Of a DNA stretch of 64,000 nucleotides, positions 21,273 through 32,019 are shown piece after piece. The stretch comes from Dendrobium chrysotoxum (taxonomy: Eukaryota > Streptophyta > Magnoliopsida > Asparagales > Orchidaceae), in NCBI GenBank assembly GCA_019925795.1, contig CM034309.1, positions 22,252,729 through 22,316,728 of the forward strand. Reading direction: 5' to 3'. How positions within the stretch are numbered: position 1 is the first letter of the stretch; every line of letters starts with the position of its first letter. The position numbers were made by a program, and so were the translations under genes. Under the pieces are notes generated by a model. It was given only the letters and a program-made list of their open reading frames with translations, was not told the origin of the DNA and searched no databases.

Positions 21273-23810
21273 TTAACGTTTTTGAGGTGGCATTTCCACT
21301 ATTGCTTTAATTTTAGAGGGATCAATTTCAATTCCTCTATGACGCACAATAAATCCAAGAAATTTTCCGGAAGTAACACCGAAAGCACACTTTAATAGAT
21401 TCATTTTCAAATTAAATTTTCGAATTCTTTCGAATACAATCCTAAGATCGTTTACATGCTCATGTTGAACTTTACTTTTTACAACCAAGTCATCAACATA
21501 ACATTCAACATGTTTATGAATTAGATCATCGAAGATTCGAGTCATTGCCCTTTGATAGGTAGCCCCAGCATTTTTCAAGCCGAATGGCATCACCTTGTAG
21601 CAATATATGCCAATGGGAGTTCGAAATGAGGTGTGTTTTTCATCCTCTGGATCCATTTTGATTTGATTATAACCTGATGATCCATCCATGAATGAGAACA
21701 TGTCATGGTTCGATGTATTATCAACCATAAGTTCTGCATTTGGTAATGGGAAATCATCCTTTGGGCATGCTTTATTCAAATCCCGGTAGTCTATACAAAC
21801 ACGGATTTGGCCATTCTTTTTCTTTACTGGAACGATATTAGCGATCCAATCAGCATACTTCTCTTCTCGAATAAAACCAGCTTCAATAAGCTTCTTAGTT
21901 TCAGCAATGACTTGTTCTTCAATTTCAAGTCGCATTCGCCTGGGTGCTTGCTTAATAGGCGGTATTCTAGTATTGATGGAGAGTTTATGCACTGCTACTT
22001 CTAGTGATAAACCAGGCATTTCAGTGTAATTCCATGCGAAACAGTCTTTGTATTCAAGAAGTAACATTTTCAGCTCCTCTGCTTTCTCCTGTGAGAGATT
22101 AGTGCTGAAGAATGTAGGTTTGGGATCCTCTTCTGTACCCAAATTTATTTCTTTGAGCTCATCTATAGTAGCTTGACCACCTTCTTCAAACTCTTTTGGA
22201 GCTTCTTTCAGATCTACAATCAGATCTTCAGTTTGATTTTCAGACTCTAATGGTCTCTCCTCCCTATCTGTAATATTATAGGACGTTGCGCATGTAATAT
22301 GCGGACGCCGGGGGTATTCAAGATAATGATAGGATGCTGCTCGTGTAAGATATGAATTTCGAGCATATCCAAGACCCCATGTTGTATACAAACCATTGCC
22401 AATGGGTTTTTGTGCTTGCTCGTTGTGCCAGAGCTTTCTGAAGTAACGAGCTTGCTTGCTCGTTTGCACAAAGAAGATTCTTCTTTCTATCAGCTTTCTC
22501 ATAATTGGTGGAGGATATTGAGGAATGATTATCCTTAAATCTCCATTTCTCCAATCATCTTCGCATTCAATTTCAGGAGTAATGTGATGCGGTATTACTC
22601 TTGATTTATAAAAGATAAATCCACGTTCATTGAGACCTCTTTTGGGGAGAACATAGAAGGTTTTTAATATTTTTATGTCTGTGTAAGAGGAAGAAGTCAA
22701 TGTTTTGGAATGTGCCACAGGTACACGTACTATTTTGATGATGTCTGTAGATATCTGCTCTTCAGAGACTCTTATCATCGAAATTGAAACTTTTTGGAAT
22801 TTCTTAGATATGGAACTGGGTCCTGGGTCCCCTTCTCCTTGAGATTCTGTAGCACCCTTGGGCTGATAAAGAAACTCTTCTTCTCCTTCAATGCTCGGTT
22901 TGTTTGAACACCGTACCTTATTTACGTGACTAGCTTCGTAATCAAAAGGAACAGTTGATAGTTCATTCCTTCTTTTCCCTATGATTAGGGGCTTAAAAGT
23001 TGTGGAGATATCCTCTTCCTCTTCTGTATCACTACCAAGGTGAGGCACTGAGCAAATTTTCTTTGATTTATTCTTGCCTTTATCTTTTGACTTTATTTTA
23101 TCTAGTGTAGCGGCCTGAATCCTCAAAAGTTCACTGTCTTTTGGCATAAAGTACTTGGCATCATCATAAATTTTGACTTCGTGCACCAGGAACGGTTGTT
23201 CATCACCATCAATGCGATATTCTTCATTATCTCGAATGTATTTCATACATTGATGAAGCGTTGAGGGCACTATACCATACTCGTGGAGCCATGGTCTTCC
23301 GAGAAGTGCCCTGTATGATGTATTGGAATCAATGATGTGAAATGTTGCCTCTGTATTAAGTTCCCCAAAGTTTAGAGGTAAAACCAAGGACCCCAATATT
23401 CTTTGCCCTTGCTCATTGAATCCTTGTAGAAACACTGTGCTTCTGTTCAAATACTGGACGTCAAGGGCCAATCCTTTGAGCGTTTTGAGGCTCATTAGAT
23501 TAACAGATGAACTTGGGTCGATCAAAATTCTATTTATTTCAATGTTGTTACTCTCCGCAGTAACATATAGTGGCCGATTATGATCCGCAGCTCCCAGGAG
23601 AAGATCACTATCACAGAAAGTGATTGTAGCGGTGCTTTGTGTATGCAAAGCTTCTTTCAAGTTTTGCTCGGCAAAGAAGGCCTCGTACTGTTCAGGACTT
23701 TGCAAAGCTTTAATAAGTGTTTCCCGAAGGTTTTTAGACATAAGAAGGGCATCATAGACACTCAGCAATGCAGGTAATTTACGGAGATGGGATAATATAT
23801 TATAATCCAC
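21273..23810 (-). CDS. pol: protease and reverse transcriptase, left copy
   Basis: 845 codons open. Residues about 80-200 form the retropepsin-like domain (Leu-Ile-Asp-Pro-Ser-Ser, then Ala-Leu-Leu-Gly-Arg-Pro-Trp); the usual Asp-Ser/Thr-Gly is Asp-Pro-Ser here. A linker follows, then the reverse transcriptase with Tyr-Arg-Asp-Leu-Asn-Lys, Ser-Gly-Tyr-Asn-Gln-Ile, Met-Pro-Phe-Gly-Leu-Lys-Asn-Ala and the Tyr-Val-Asp-Asp active site (coding strand near 21490). Unlike the right copy it has CAG, not TAG, at the position matching 40574, so protease and RT are continuous here. A frameshift ends it at Pro-Pro-Gln-Lys-Arg. Confidence 0.88.
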   Translation of the reverse strand: MDYNILSHLRKLPALLSVYDALLMSKNLRETLIKALQSPEQYEAFFAEQNLKEALHTQSTATITFCDSDLLLGAADHNRPLYVTAESNNIEINRILIDPSSSVNLMSLKTLKGLALDVQYLNRSTVFLQGFNEQGQRILGSLVLPLNFGELNTEATFHIIDSNTSYRALLGRPWLHEYGIVPSTLHQCMKYIRDNEEYRIDGDEQPFLVHEVKIYDDAKYFMPKDSELLRIQAATLDKIKSKDKGKNKSKKICSVPHLGSDTEEEEDISTTFKPLIIGKRRNELSTVPFDYEASHVNKVRCSNKPSIEGEEEFLYQPKGATESQGEGDPGPSSISKKFQKVSISMIRVSEEQISTDIIKIVRVPVAHSKTLTSSSYTDIKILKTFYVLPKRGLNERGFIFYKSRVIPHHITPEIECEDDWRNGDLRIIIPQYPPPIMRKLIERRIFFVQTSKQARYFRKLWHNEQAQKPIGNGLYTTWGLGYARNSYLTRAASYHYLEYPRRPHITCATSYNITDREERPLESENQTEDLIVDLKEAPKEFEEGGQATIDELKEINLGTEEDPKPTFFSTNLSQEKAEELKMLLLEYKDCFAWNYTEMPGLSLEVAVHKLSINTRIPPIKQAPRRMRLEIEEQVIAETKKLIEAGFIREEKYADWIANIVPVKKKNGQIRVCIDYRDLNKACPKDDFPLPNAELMVDNTSNHDMFSFMDGSSGYNQIKMDPEDEKHTSFRTPIGIYCYKVMPFGLKNAGATYQRAMTRIFDDLIHKHVECYVDDLVVKSKVQHEHVNDLRIVFERIRKFNLKMNLLKCAFGVTSGKFLGFIVRHRGIEIDPSKIKAIVEMPPQKR

Positions 23811-23939
23811 ATTTGCACTAGCAACTTTGGGTTTTAGAGGCTCTTGTGGAATAGCGGCCTCGTTGAGTTGAATATTCTTCTCTTTATCCTTTATTTTCTT
23901 TTGAGGTGGAGGAACCTGCTTTCCACTTCTCAGCTGAAT

Positions 23940-24590
23940 TTATGTCACCTCTGAAGATGAACTAGCTTCAGCTTGAGAGTTCTTTGAAATTTCCATGTCT
24001 TCAACTTCCTCGGACTCTGAGCTGCTCCCGAGTTTTGGGCATTTTCCTTTAAGAACCTTCTTACCCTTGTGATCACTTTCTTCATCAGGGAAATGTAATT
24101 CTTCATCTGAATCAGTAAAAGGTGATGGTGTATAATGTACTTCCTTAGAAGGCATTTCCACATCAGTTTTATAGATAGCAAGAAGTATATTGCATCCTCT
24201 TGCAGCCCTTCCACCTCGTTTATTTATGACTCGACAAGTCTCGATTGGAATACTCTCTTCCTTTTCTGATTCCGAGTCGAGAAATAAATCAGCCATATAT
24301 TCCTCTAACATGATAGGACGCCTTGAAGGTTGCTGATATTCATCGATGGAATCAATATATTTTTGAATCAAAGTATTCTTCTTTACCAATTTCTTCTTCT
24401 TTTCTTTTTGAGATTTTGATCCAGACTTACGCTTTCCTTTTTGGTCTTTGAAGTACTTCGAAGATTTCTTCTTGCTTGAACTGGCCCCCCCTGCCACTGA
24501 ATTCTTTGAAGAAAAGAGTCTTGGATCAACTTCCAATTCTAGCGCACTTTTCCGACGAATGCCTTCAATGGCCAGTAGGACATTCATCAT
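23940..24590 (-). CDS. acidic/lysine-rich linker between Gag and protease, left copy
   Basis: 216 codons in the same frame as gag and pol, bounded by TAG (24657-24659) upstream and TAA (23940-23942) downstream. Composition is extreme: lysine/serine-rich first (Ser-Ser-Lys-Lys-Lys-Ser-Ser), then acidic (Asp-Ser-Asp-Glu-Glu, Ser-Glu-Ser-Glu-Glu). Probably an unstructured linker of the polyprotein; no known domain. Confidence 0.7.
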   Translation of the reverse strand: MMNVLLAIEGIRRKSALELEVDPRLFSSKNSVAGGASSSKKKSSKYFKDQKGKRKSGSKSQKEKKKKLVKKNTLIQKYIDSIDEYQQPSRRPIMLEEYMADLFLDSESEKEESIPIETCRVINKRGGRAARGCNILLAIYKTDVEMPSKEVHYTPSPFTDSDEELHFPDEESDHKGKKVLKGKCPKLGSSSESEEVEDMEISKNSQAEASSSSEVT

Positions 24591-24656
24591 TTGTTTAGTT
24601 TTCTTTGAGATAAAGGTCTCCCAAGCATCTTCATCTTCCTCGGGCGCTTTTCCTTT

Positions 24657-26663
24657 CTAGTCCTCTTTGTTCTGACAAGGTATAGAAGAGATAACATTGG
24701 TTTTCTCTCTCTTGGGATTGATAAGAACACTATTAGAAAGTGTAAGTTCACCGCTCTGATAATTCCTTTCAACCCAATCTTTGAAGATGAAGCAATCTTC
24801 GATTGGGTGACTTACGATCCTATGATACGGACAGTAGTTCGGATCATCAGTCATATCAGACTGTTCTGGTCGGCGGGATTCTGGCAATTGAAGGCCGATC
24901 TTTAGTGCATGCCTAAAAATCTTTCCCGTACATTCTTTTTTGAAAGAATACGGCTTGTTAATTTTCTCCTGTAAAGTAGGAGGCCTTTGCCTTTCTCTAG
25001 TTTGTTGCGGCATCTTCAGTGGATTCATTGAATTTTCTTTTTCTTTCTTATCCGAAGAAGATGGGAATGTAGCATTTACCTCACTTCTTTTCGGATCAAA
25101 GGTCTTGACTTGTTTTCCCTTCCCTGGTGGATTATTGCTATAGTTGAAGCTGGCACTTCTAGGCCTAGGTAACCTTTCAAATTTAGCAACACGATCCAGT
25201 AATTCTTGAAAAGTATTGATTGTAGCCATAGCCAGATATGGAGCCATATGATCATCTATATTCCCCATCAATAGCTCAACAGCATGCTTTTCAGTGAGTT
25301 GCTGCTCACATTTCATGCTGAGATTTCTCCACCTGGTTATGTATTTGGTAACTGATTCCTCTCTTTTCCTTTTCTCAAGAGCAAGGTCAGCAATAGTCAC
25401 CTTCTTCGTTGCACTGGCGAATCTTTTAATGAACATCATCTCTAATTCGGCGAACGTTCTTACTGAGTCGTTGGATAATTCAGCATACCATTCAAAAGCT
25501 GTACCTGTTAAACTACTGACAAATTGACGTAGTAACAGAGCATCATTGCCTCCTGTATTACCACAGGTTGCTTTGAATTGTGCTAGATGCTGACGAGGAT
25601 TTGCAGTACCATCAAATAAATTGAATTTTGGCACTACATATCCCTTTGGATACTTCTCTTGGTCATATTCAGCCGGATATGGACGACCTTTTCCTACTAA
25701 GGCGTCGGCAGCTTTAGAAGCAATAGCTGCTTTAACCTTTTGGCTGATGAGATTTTCAATTTGGGATTTTCTGACCATTTCATCTTCTTTAGAAGCTACC
25801 ATAGTTGGTTCCTGTAACTCTTCCAGTCTTCTGTCAGAAGTATCCGATGCATCAAGGGTAGTTTGAACATTCCCTTGAAAATTTGTTGCGGGTGGTTGAC
25901 TAATTGTAGCCATCATGCCCAGTTGTCCAAATAACTGTTTCATCATATTACTCATCTCATCAAGACGGGTGTTCAAATGATGGATTTCTTGATCTTTCTT
26001 TTGTTGCATAGATTGCATTTCCAACTGCAATCTTCTTACAACTTCTTCAGCTTCTTTCTCTTCAACTTCTTCTGGTTGTGGAATTCTATTTACAGACGCT
26101 GCTTGCTCTTGGTCATCTCGTAGTTGTTCTTCATTTTGTAAATTCAAAGCTGCACTTCTACGAGTATGTCGCTGATTAGTTCGATCAGGTATATGATCAA
26201 CCATCCGGACAACTTCAATATCCATGGGACCAATACACCCTTCCATTTCTTCATCGTCATCATAATAATTATCGTTCTCATCCAACTCATGGTCATCTCC
26301 AAGTTGGGACCGCCGCTTCCAATGAATGACTAGAGAGTCGGGGGATTCATTATAAACATAATTCTCTTCCTCTTTTTGCGTAGTCATATCAGCAGAAGTC
26401 TCCTTATTGGGGGATAACTTCTGGACATGAGATTTAAGTCGCCCTTTATAAGTTTCCTTATCATGATCATCTTTTTGAGCTTCAGGATATTTGGGCCTTT
26501 TTGGAACCCAAGCTTGCTGCCTTCTTGTAGTCACATACTGATGACCACTAACATCAGAATGTGCTTTTGAATAACCAGATTCATGATACCATTGTCGGGG
26601 CCTTCGTTTATCATATCTTCTGTTATAGCCTCTTGCATATAGATGATCAGAAGGCTCTCCCAA
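24657..26663 (-). CDS. gag: Gag, left copy
   Basis: 668 codons open, in frame with ORF1 upstream (separated only by a TAG at 26664-26666; the first in-frame codon after it is TTG). The N-terminal half is charged with a coiled-coil-like stretch. The middle carries the Retrotrans_gag capsid domain (Phe-Glu-Trp-Tyr, Met-Phe-Ile-Lys-Arg-Phe, Tyr-Ile-Thr-Arg-Trp-Arg). Near the C-terminus is a Cys-Pro-Tyr-His..His-Pro-x-x-x-Cys zinc-binding motif typical of Tat-lineage Gag. Nearly identical to 42476-44482. Confidence 0.88.
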   Translation of the reverse strand: MGEPSDHLYARGYNRRYDKRRPRQWYHESGYSKAHSDVSGHQYVTTRRQQAWVPKRPKYPEAQKDDHDKETYKGRLKSHVQKLSPNKETSADMTTQKEEENYVYNESPDSLVIHWKRRSQLGDDHELDENDNYYDDDEEMEGCIGPMDIEVVRMVDHIPDRTNQRHTRRSAALNLQNEEQLRDDQEQAASVNRIPQPEEVEEKEAEEVVRRLQLEMQSMQQKKDQEIHHLNTRLDEMSNMMKQLFGQLGMMATISQPPATNFQGNVQTTLDASDTSDRRLEELQEPTMVASKEDEMVRKSQIENLISQKVKAAIASKAADALVGKGRPYPAEYDQEKYPKGYVVPKFNLFDGTANPRQHLAQFKATCGNTGGNDALLLRQFVSSLTGTAFEWYAELSNDSVRTFAELEMMFIKRFASATKKVTIADLALEKRKREESVTKYITRWRNLSMKCEQQLTEKHAVELLMGNIDDHMAPYLAMATINTFQELLDRVAKFERLPRPRSASFNYSNNPPGKGKQVKTFDPKRSEVNATFPSSSDKKEKENSMNPLKMPQQTRERQRPPTLQEKINKPYSFKKECTGKIFRHALKIGLQLPESRRPEQSDMTDDPNYCPYHRIVSHPIEDCFIFKDWVERNYQSGELTLSNSVLINPKREKTNVISSIPCQNKED

Positions 26664-27602
26664 CTATTTTCTTTCATAATATGGGTATCGGCCCATATTA
26701 GGATAGAAATTTTTCAAGTCTCGGTAATAGGGAGGACGTTTAAACTCCTCTCTATAAGGTCTTGTTGAAAATTTGTTATACTGAGGATGAATAGTATTTG
26801 AGAAAATAACTTCAGTGACGGATTTCCTCAGTCTTCGCTGCAGATTTCTATCTTTAACAGCCTTCAGTATTTTGTATATCTTGGAAGAAGCAGATTCTTC
26901 CTTCTTTGGCGATTCTGGCTGCTGACGTGAGGTCTCCCAGAAAGACTTCTTTAATTGGCCCTTATCATTATTTCTCTTGACCCACTTTAGTGATTCAAAA
27001 CTATTATTAGTGGGCACATTCGCCTCCAACTGCGACGGTGGTTCTTGAAGTGTATTGGGCATCCAGCCATTAGCTCGTAAGCGAGCGTTGGCCTTCCTTC
27101 TGGCTTTCCTAGAAACATTCGTGCTTGCAATAGGAACTTCAGTACTGAACTCTTCATGCACTGCATCTTGGATTATGTTCTGACTAACTGTATTAACTGC
27201 AACAGATTGTAGCTTAGGATCAGAAATTTTCCTTTGAATAGCCGGGGCAGCAGCAGATGCCGTAGAGAGCCTTGAAAATACAGAGGCCCTTTTAGGAGCC
27301 TTCTCGGTGACAGCTTCAGCACCTCCAACAGTAGGTATATTGACAGTGTTCTCAGGAAGAAATTGTTGGAACTGCATGACTTCAGAAATGGTTCCGAATT
27401 GAATGGTCGCTCCAGCGTAGCCAGTGTTCAGAACGGCTTGAGGGAACTGCACTCTAGCTCCCTCGCCCAGGTTCACAGTCATGAACGACTTTACAGGCGT
27501 CATATTATCAACCTGCCAACAGAACTTGCAGGGATTAGAGTCAACCTGAATTCTGCTGGAAAGGAAAACACAAATTTGTGATAAAAGAACATTTATATTC
27601 AT
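26664..27602 (-). CDS. ORF1, left copy
   Basis: 312 codons upstream of gag in the same frame. The conserved block begins after a splice-acceptor-like GTTGGCAG (minus strand, near 27515) with a Met-Thr-Pro and a Val-x-Leu-Gly-Glu-Gly-Ala core shared with element L; the residues before it may be leader intron. The C-terminal part is basic (Arg-Lys-Ala-Arg-Arg-Lys; Tyr-Tyr-Glu-Arg-Lys). Extra ORFs upstream of gag are a known trait of Ogre/Tat elements; the function is not known. It ends in TAG at 26664, shared with the right copy. Confidence 0.75.
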   Translation of the reverse strand: MNINVLLSQICVFLSSRIQVDSNPCKFCWQVDNMTPVKSFMTVNLGEGARVQFPQAVLNTGYAGATIQFGTISEVMQFQQFLPENTVNIPTVGGAEAVTEKAPKRASVFSRLSTASAAAPAIQRKISDPKLQSVAVNTVSQNIIQDAVHEEFSTEVPIASTNVSRKARRKANARLRANGWMPNTLQEPPSQLEANVPTNNSFESLKWVKRNNDKGQLKKSFWETSRQQPESPKKEESASSKIYKILKAVKDRNLQRRLRKSVTEVIFSNTIHPQYNKFSTRPYREEFKRPPYYRDLKNFYPNMGRYPYYERK

Positions 27603-27667
27603 TTCAGATGTTTATTTATTTTGAGACAAAATATTCTCTTTTCATCCAAAGATGGAGAGAGAAGTAA

Positions 27668-27685
27668 TCCCCAGCGGAGTCGCCA
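27668..27685 (-). other. primer-binding site, left unit of element B (tRNA-Arg)
   Basis: Minus strand TGGCGACTCCGCTGGGGA, six bases inside the LTR. A full match to the 3' end of plant tRNA-Arg(ACG) as I know it. Confidence 0.8.
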
Positions 27686-28140
27686 GAAATCTGTGGGCTC
27701 AAAAAAAATGGCACGAATGCGTGAATCCCACTTCGCAGCTGTAGGATTCCATTTCCCTTAAGTCAGATTAGAATTAACCAGATTTCCCCTGAGGGTAGTC
27801 AGGGTTTAATTAGATCTGGGGTTCTTACTTCCTATGAGCGCAAGCACTCATAGTTAATTACCTCTCTTAACACGTAAGAGAGAACTCTCGATTAAGGATG
27901 AATAAATTTTAGGTAATTTTAGTCTCAATTATGGGGAAAATGATAGGTAAACCCGATCAAGATCCCATGGTTCTGTCGTCCCGGGTATACCGTAGGTCTC
28001 AGTCTACCAACACTACAATCATAGACTGTAATGTTCAGGGAATCTGATTAGCAGCCATGGGTTGCCTCCTCTCAGGGATCCCAAGTAGATTGAGGTGGTT
28101 AGGTTTGGGTTTTAATTTTATTTGGGTTTTGGGGCTTACA

Positions 28141-28833
28141 TCCATTAAAATGCCCAGAAATTAATTTAATTTAGGAATTTATAACTTCATTTAGAAGTTA
28201 CACAGAAATTTGATTGGGTCGGGACTTACAACTTTCATAGAAAGTAGCCCGTAGATTTAATTTGGAGTGGGGCTTACTGCTCTATTTATGAGTTGCCCAG
28301 AGATGGGTCTTACAACCTAACTCTACAGCAAGGCTGCCCAAGGGATTTAATTATTTAGGTAGGTCTTATGACTTCTCTTAAGAAGTTGCCTGATTATTTG
28401 TAGGAGTGTTAGGGTTGTTATACTTCATTTTAAAAGTTTTCCTAACGTATGGGACTTACGACTTCACTTAGAAGTAGCCCGATAGCGGGTCTTACAACCT
28501 AATCCTATAGACTAGGATGCCCAAGTGAAGGGTTTAGGTTTGTGTTATCACCTAAACGTCTCCTTCAGAGATTGGACTTACGGCTTCTATTAGAAGTTGC
28601 CGGTGTTTTAAATTAGGGGTTAAGGGGTTAGGTCAATTTTACCTAAAACTTTCCCCTGAGGTCGGGCTTACGTCTTTCCTATGAAAGCTGTCGGGTAGTG
28701 GGTCTTACAACCAAGTTCTTATAAACAAGGCTGCCCAATTGTTTAAATTTGATTTGGGATAGGACTTATGACTTCCCTTAGGAAGTTGCTTGTTGACGGG
28801 TCTTACAACTTAATCTTTTAGACTAAGCTGCCC
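28141..28833. repeat. stem-loop array in LTR 2
   Basis: Same modules as 12108-12800; differences from LTR 1 are a few single bases. Confidence 0.7.
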
Positions 28834-30137
28834 AATGGATTTGAATTTATTTGTTTGTTTGTTTGTTTCATGAACAGTAGTTGTTTGACGCCAGATCGTG
28901 ATTCGTAGTTGGTTATTTTCTAGCAGTTGTACCTACTAGTTCGGCCAATTGTCGTTGTGACACTAGTGTTCCTTGCCGTAGTAGATTCTTTTCCTGTTTT
29001 AGTAGATTACTTTTCATGTATTAGTGCACTAGTAGTTTTTACCAGTAGTCCGCTCCTTTTCTTGCTTTAGCATTTAATTTAATATTGATTTAATTGTGAT
29101 GCTAAATGAATTTCTTTTATTTGTTGCAGGAGCTTGTACAGGAGAGACTTTGGAGAGTTCATAGAGTGTTTTATTCTATCGAAGAGCTTCAGTTTGTGTT
29201 CTAGAGAGTTTCATGAGTTGTTGAATTGTTTGAGATTTGGAGAGTTCGTTGTTTGAATTGTGAATTTGCTTGAGTCATGTTGTTTGAGTTGAGATGAGTT
29301 GAATTTGAATTTGAGTTATTTGTTAGTTGTTGAGTTTGAGTTTGTTAAGTTTGTTTTGAGTTGAGTTATGTTGATTATTATGATTATTTTTAATTATGTA
29401 TTTTGTTTTATTTTAATTAGTTGGTTGGATTTTATGTTTTAAATTAAATGAATTTTAAAAAATTAAGTATTTGAATTAGTTTAAAATGTTAAAATTTGAT
29501 TTATTTTAAATTTTGTTTATTTAATTAAATTATTAGATTTACTTTGAGTTGAATGATTAATTGTTTGGATAATCTCGAATTGCTCGATTTATTAAATTTT
29601 AAAATTTATTTTAAAGTTTGATTAATTATTTAGAAAAATAGATTTAAAATTATTTAGAATTGGCTTAGTTAAATTAAATTACTGTTAATGTTTTAATTTG
29701 AAATTAATTTTTTAAAAGTTAGATTTAAGTGTTGTGTTTTGAAATTAAATTTTAAATTAAAGTTAAAATTATATTCACTATACAGTTTAATTAAAATAAA
29801 TAAATAAATAAATAAATATTATGTTTTGAAATATTTAATCAAGTTGAATCATATTATTTAATTAAAGTTAAATTTATTTGAGTTAATTAATTGTTGTATT
29901 TTACATTTAAAGAATTTTAATTTATTAGATAAATTAATTAAATTAGTCTCTTTTTTTTAAATCAAAAAGGTTATGACGTTGCACTCAAAATGGCGATGTC
30001 GCTTTTAAATGACTCAAAAGGCAACTCGGCAAGATTCGAGAAAATTTTCGGCAGCCTCCCGGCGTCCCTTCCCCGCCGGGGGAGGTCGAGACGGTATTTA
30101 CCGTAATTTCATCATATCCGGATCAAAGATTGACGGA

Positions 30138-30290
30138 CCATCATACCCGGATCAAAGATCGACGGCGTATGGTCTTCAAAATTTAAAACCATCATACCCG
30201 GATCAAAGATCGACGGCGTATGGTCTTCAAAATTTAAAACCATCATACCCGGATCAAAGATCGACGGCGTATGGTCTTCAAAATTTAAAA
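30138..30290. repeat. 51-bp tandem repeat, three units, LTR 2
   Basis: Same three units as in LTR 1. Confidence 0.9.
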
Positions 30291-32019
30291 TCATACATTT
30301 AAATGAAAATATCACAGTACGAATTTGACCTCGGCAATGCTTTCAAATCCCTATTTGCTGTTTCTTTTTTTTTTTTAAACTTGTACAGGATTTGATTTTA
30401 ATTGTTAGATCATGTTATAAATTATAATTATTAATAGATAATTATTGCCTCTCTCTGTAAATGAAATAATTAAAAAGTTATTCCAAGAAAAAAAAAAACG
30501 GTTTTACATGCAGCTTTTTTACTTTTTTTTTTTAATTTTGAAAAGGCATTGGGATAAGCATTGAATAAGACAACTAAAAAAAAGTTTTAAAACAAAGTAG
30601 AATAGCCAGGACAGTGCACGTGATCAGAAGCAAAGAAGCGCAGGAGAGTTTGCGGTTTGACGGGAGGAAAACGGGACCTAGTTAACTCACACGGACTGGT
30701 GTTGGGGTATTTTGTTCGCGAATTTGCTTGGCTGTACGAGCTTTTGGTTCGATTCCTTGCACTAAGGCGGAGGGATCTTGGCGGGCGGACATCGGAAGTC
30801 AGGGAGTGATGAGAGGATTCAGTAGGTGAATTACTTTATGTAGGAGAAGGGACAAACGTTGGAGGTCAGTTCGACGTTTGCGAGGAGGAAGACAGAATAC
30901 GATGATAAGACAGGATTTGAGAAAAATGCAAACAAAGAAAGTGAGAGCTCTCTTCTTTTTTTTTTAGTTTCTTCCTCCCTTTTTATTGATTGAATGCTAT
31001 AAGGAAGTTATTGCCACGAAAGGTTGCATCGTTTGAGGAAATCATTGTAAGCAGTGGGACCGAATTAAACTTACGAAGAGATGCATCTCTTTGATTTTTT
31101 TTTCTTCTCTTTTTTTTTTTAGATTTTTTTTTTTTTGAGTCAACAATTTTCACACATTCTTTGAAGTTGAATCCATCAAACTTTCTATAACCGTGAGCAC
31201 CCAAGATGCATTACTGACAGTAATTTTCAAAGAATGGTATATTATTTCTGGTCCAGAATACTTTTAAATCATAAAAATGACTTTAAGATTATATAGGGCC
31301 TTTTGCCAAAGTCTTGCATCACAAGTTAAATGCTTTTTTTTTTATTCATAAAATTCTTAATGGATTTTAGCTGTACATTACCGAATGTATCTGTAACAAT
31401 CACTCAATTTTATGACTTTAGTTTGTGTCTTGCATAGCTTTGATAGGTCATGCGAATCATAAAGTTACATCTTAGCAACTGATACCAAGTGTGGGCTTTT
31501 CATTTATAAAATTTAAATGTTATATCATCCCGATATCAGTGAAATTTTAAAACCACTATAGCTTAAGTTTCCAAATCCATTACTAAAAATCAAGTACGAG
31601 TTGTACTAGCATTCTATATCATTTCTTTATGAAGTTTTATATTATTCATTTAGTAGGTTGTTGATCTTCCCCCTTTTTTTTTACTTCAGTCTTTAGCATT
31701 CGGGAGTGCACTTAGGCTCATTTTTTCACTTTTATTTGCAAAAAAAAAAAAAAAAGGTTATATCCATACTACAGGATGTGATTTTCAAGCCAATAAGTTA
31801 GTGAATGCATCAAGAGAATTTTCACTTCATTGCAACAATTCAGCCTTTATGTGTTGACCACCTTTTTATGTATTGTTATAAAAAATGGATTTTGTCAATG
31901 CATCTAAAATATCAGTCAACAAATTGCCTCCCAACGGATTCGTTGCGTGATATTCACACAATGAATTCGTTGCATTTACTGTTTGTATGATTTTCACTAG
32001 CTTCTTTTGTTCTTTTCAG

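Larger units (their letters stand above)
27692..31921 (-). repeat. element B LTR 2 (middle, shared)
   Basis: 4230 bp. By eye it matches LTR 3 apart from homopolymer lengths, and matches LTR 1 right of about 29710. It serves as 5' LTR of the left unit and 3' LTR of the right unit. Stem-loop array at 28141-28833; 51-bp repeats at 30138-30290. Confidence 0.92.

Noticed and set aside
22247..22554. Overlapping small frames within pol, both strands
   Set aside because: Shadows of the protease-RT reading frame.
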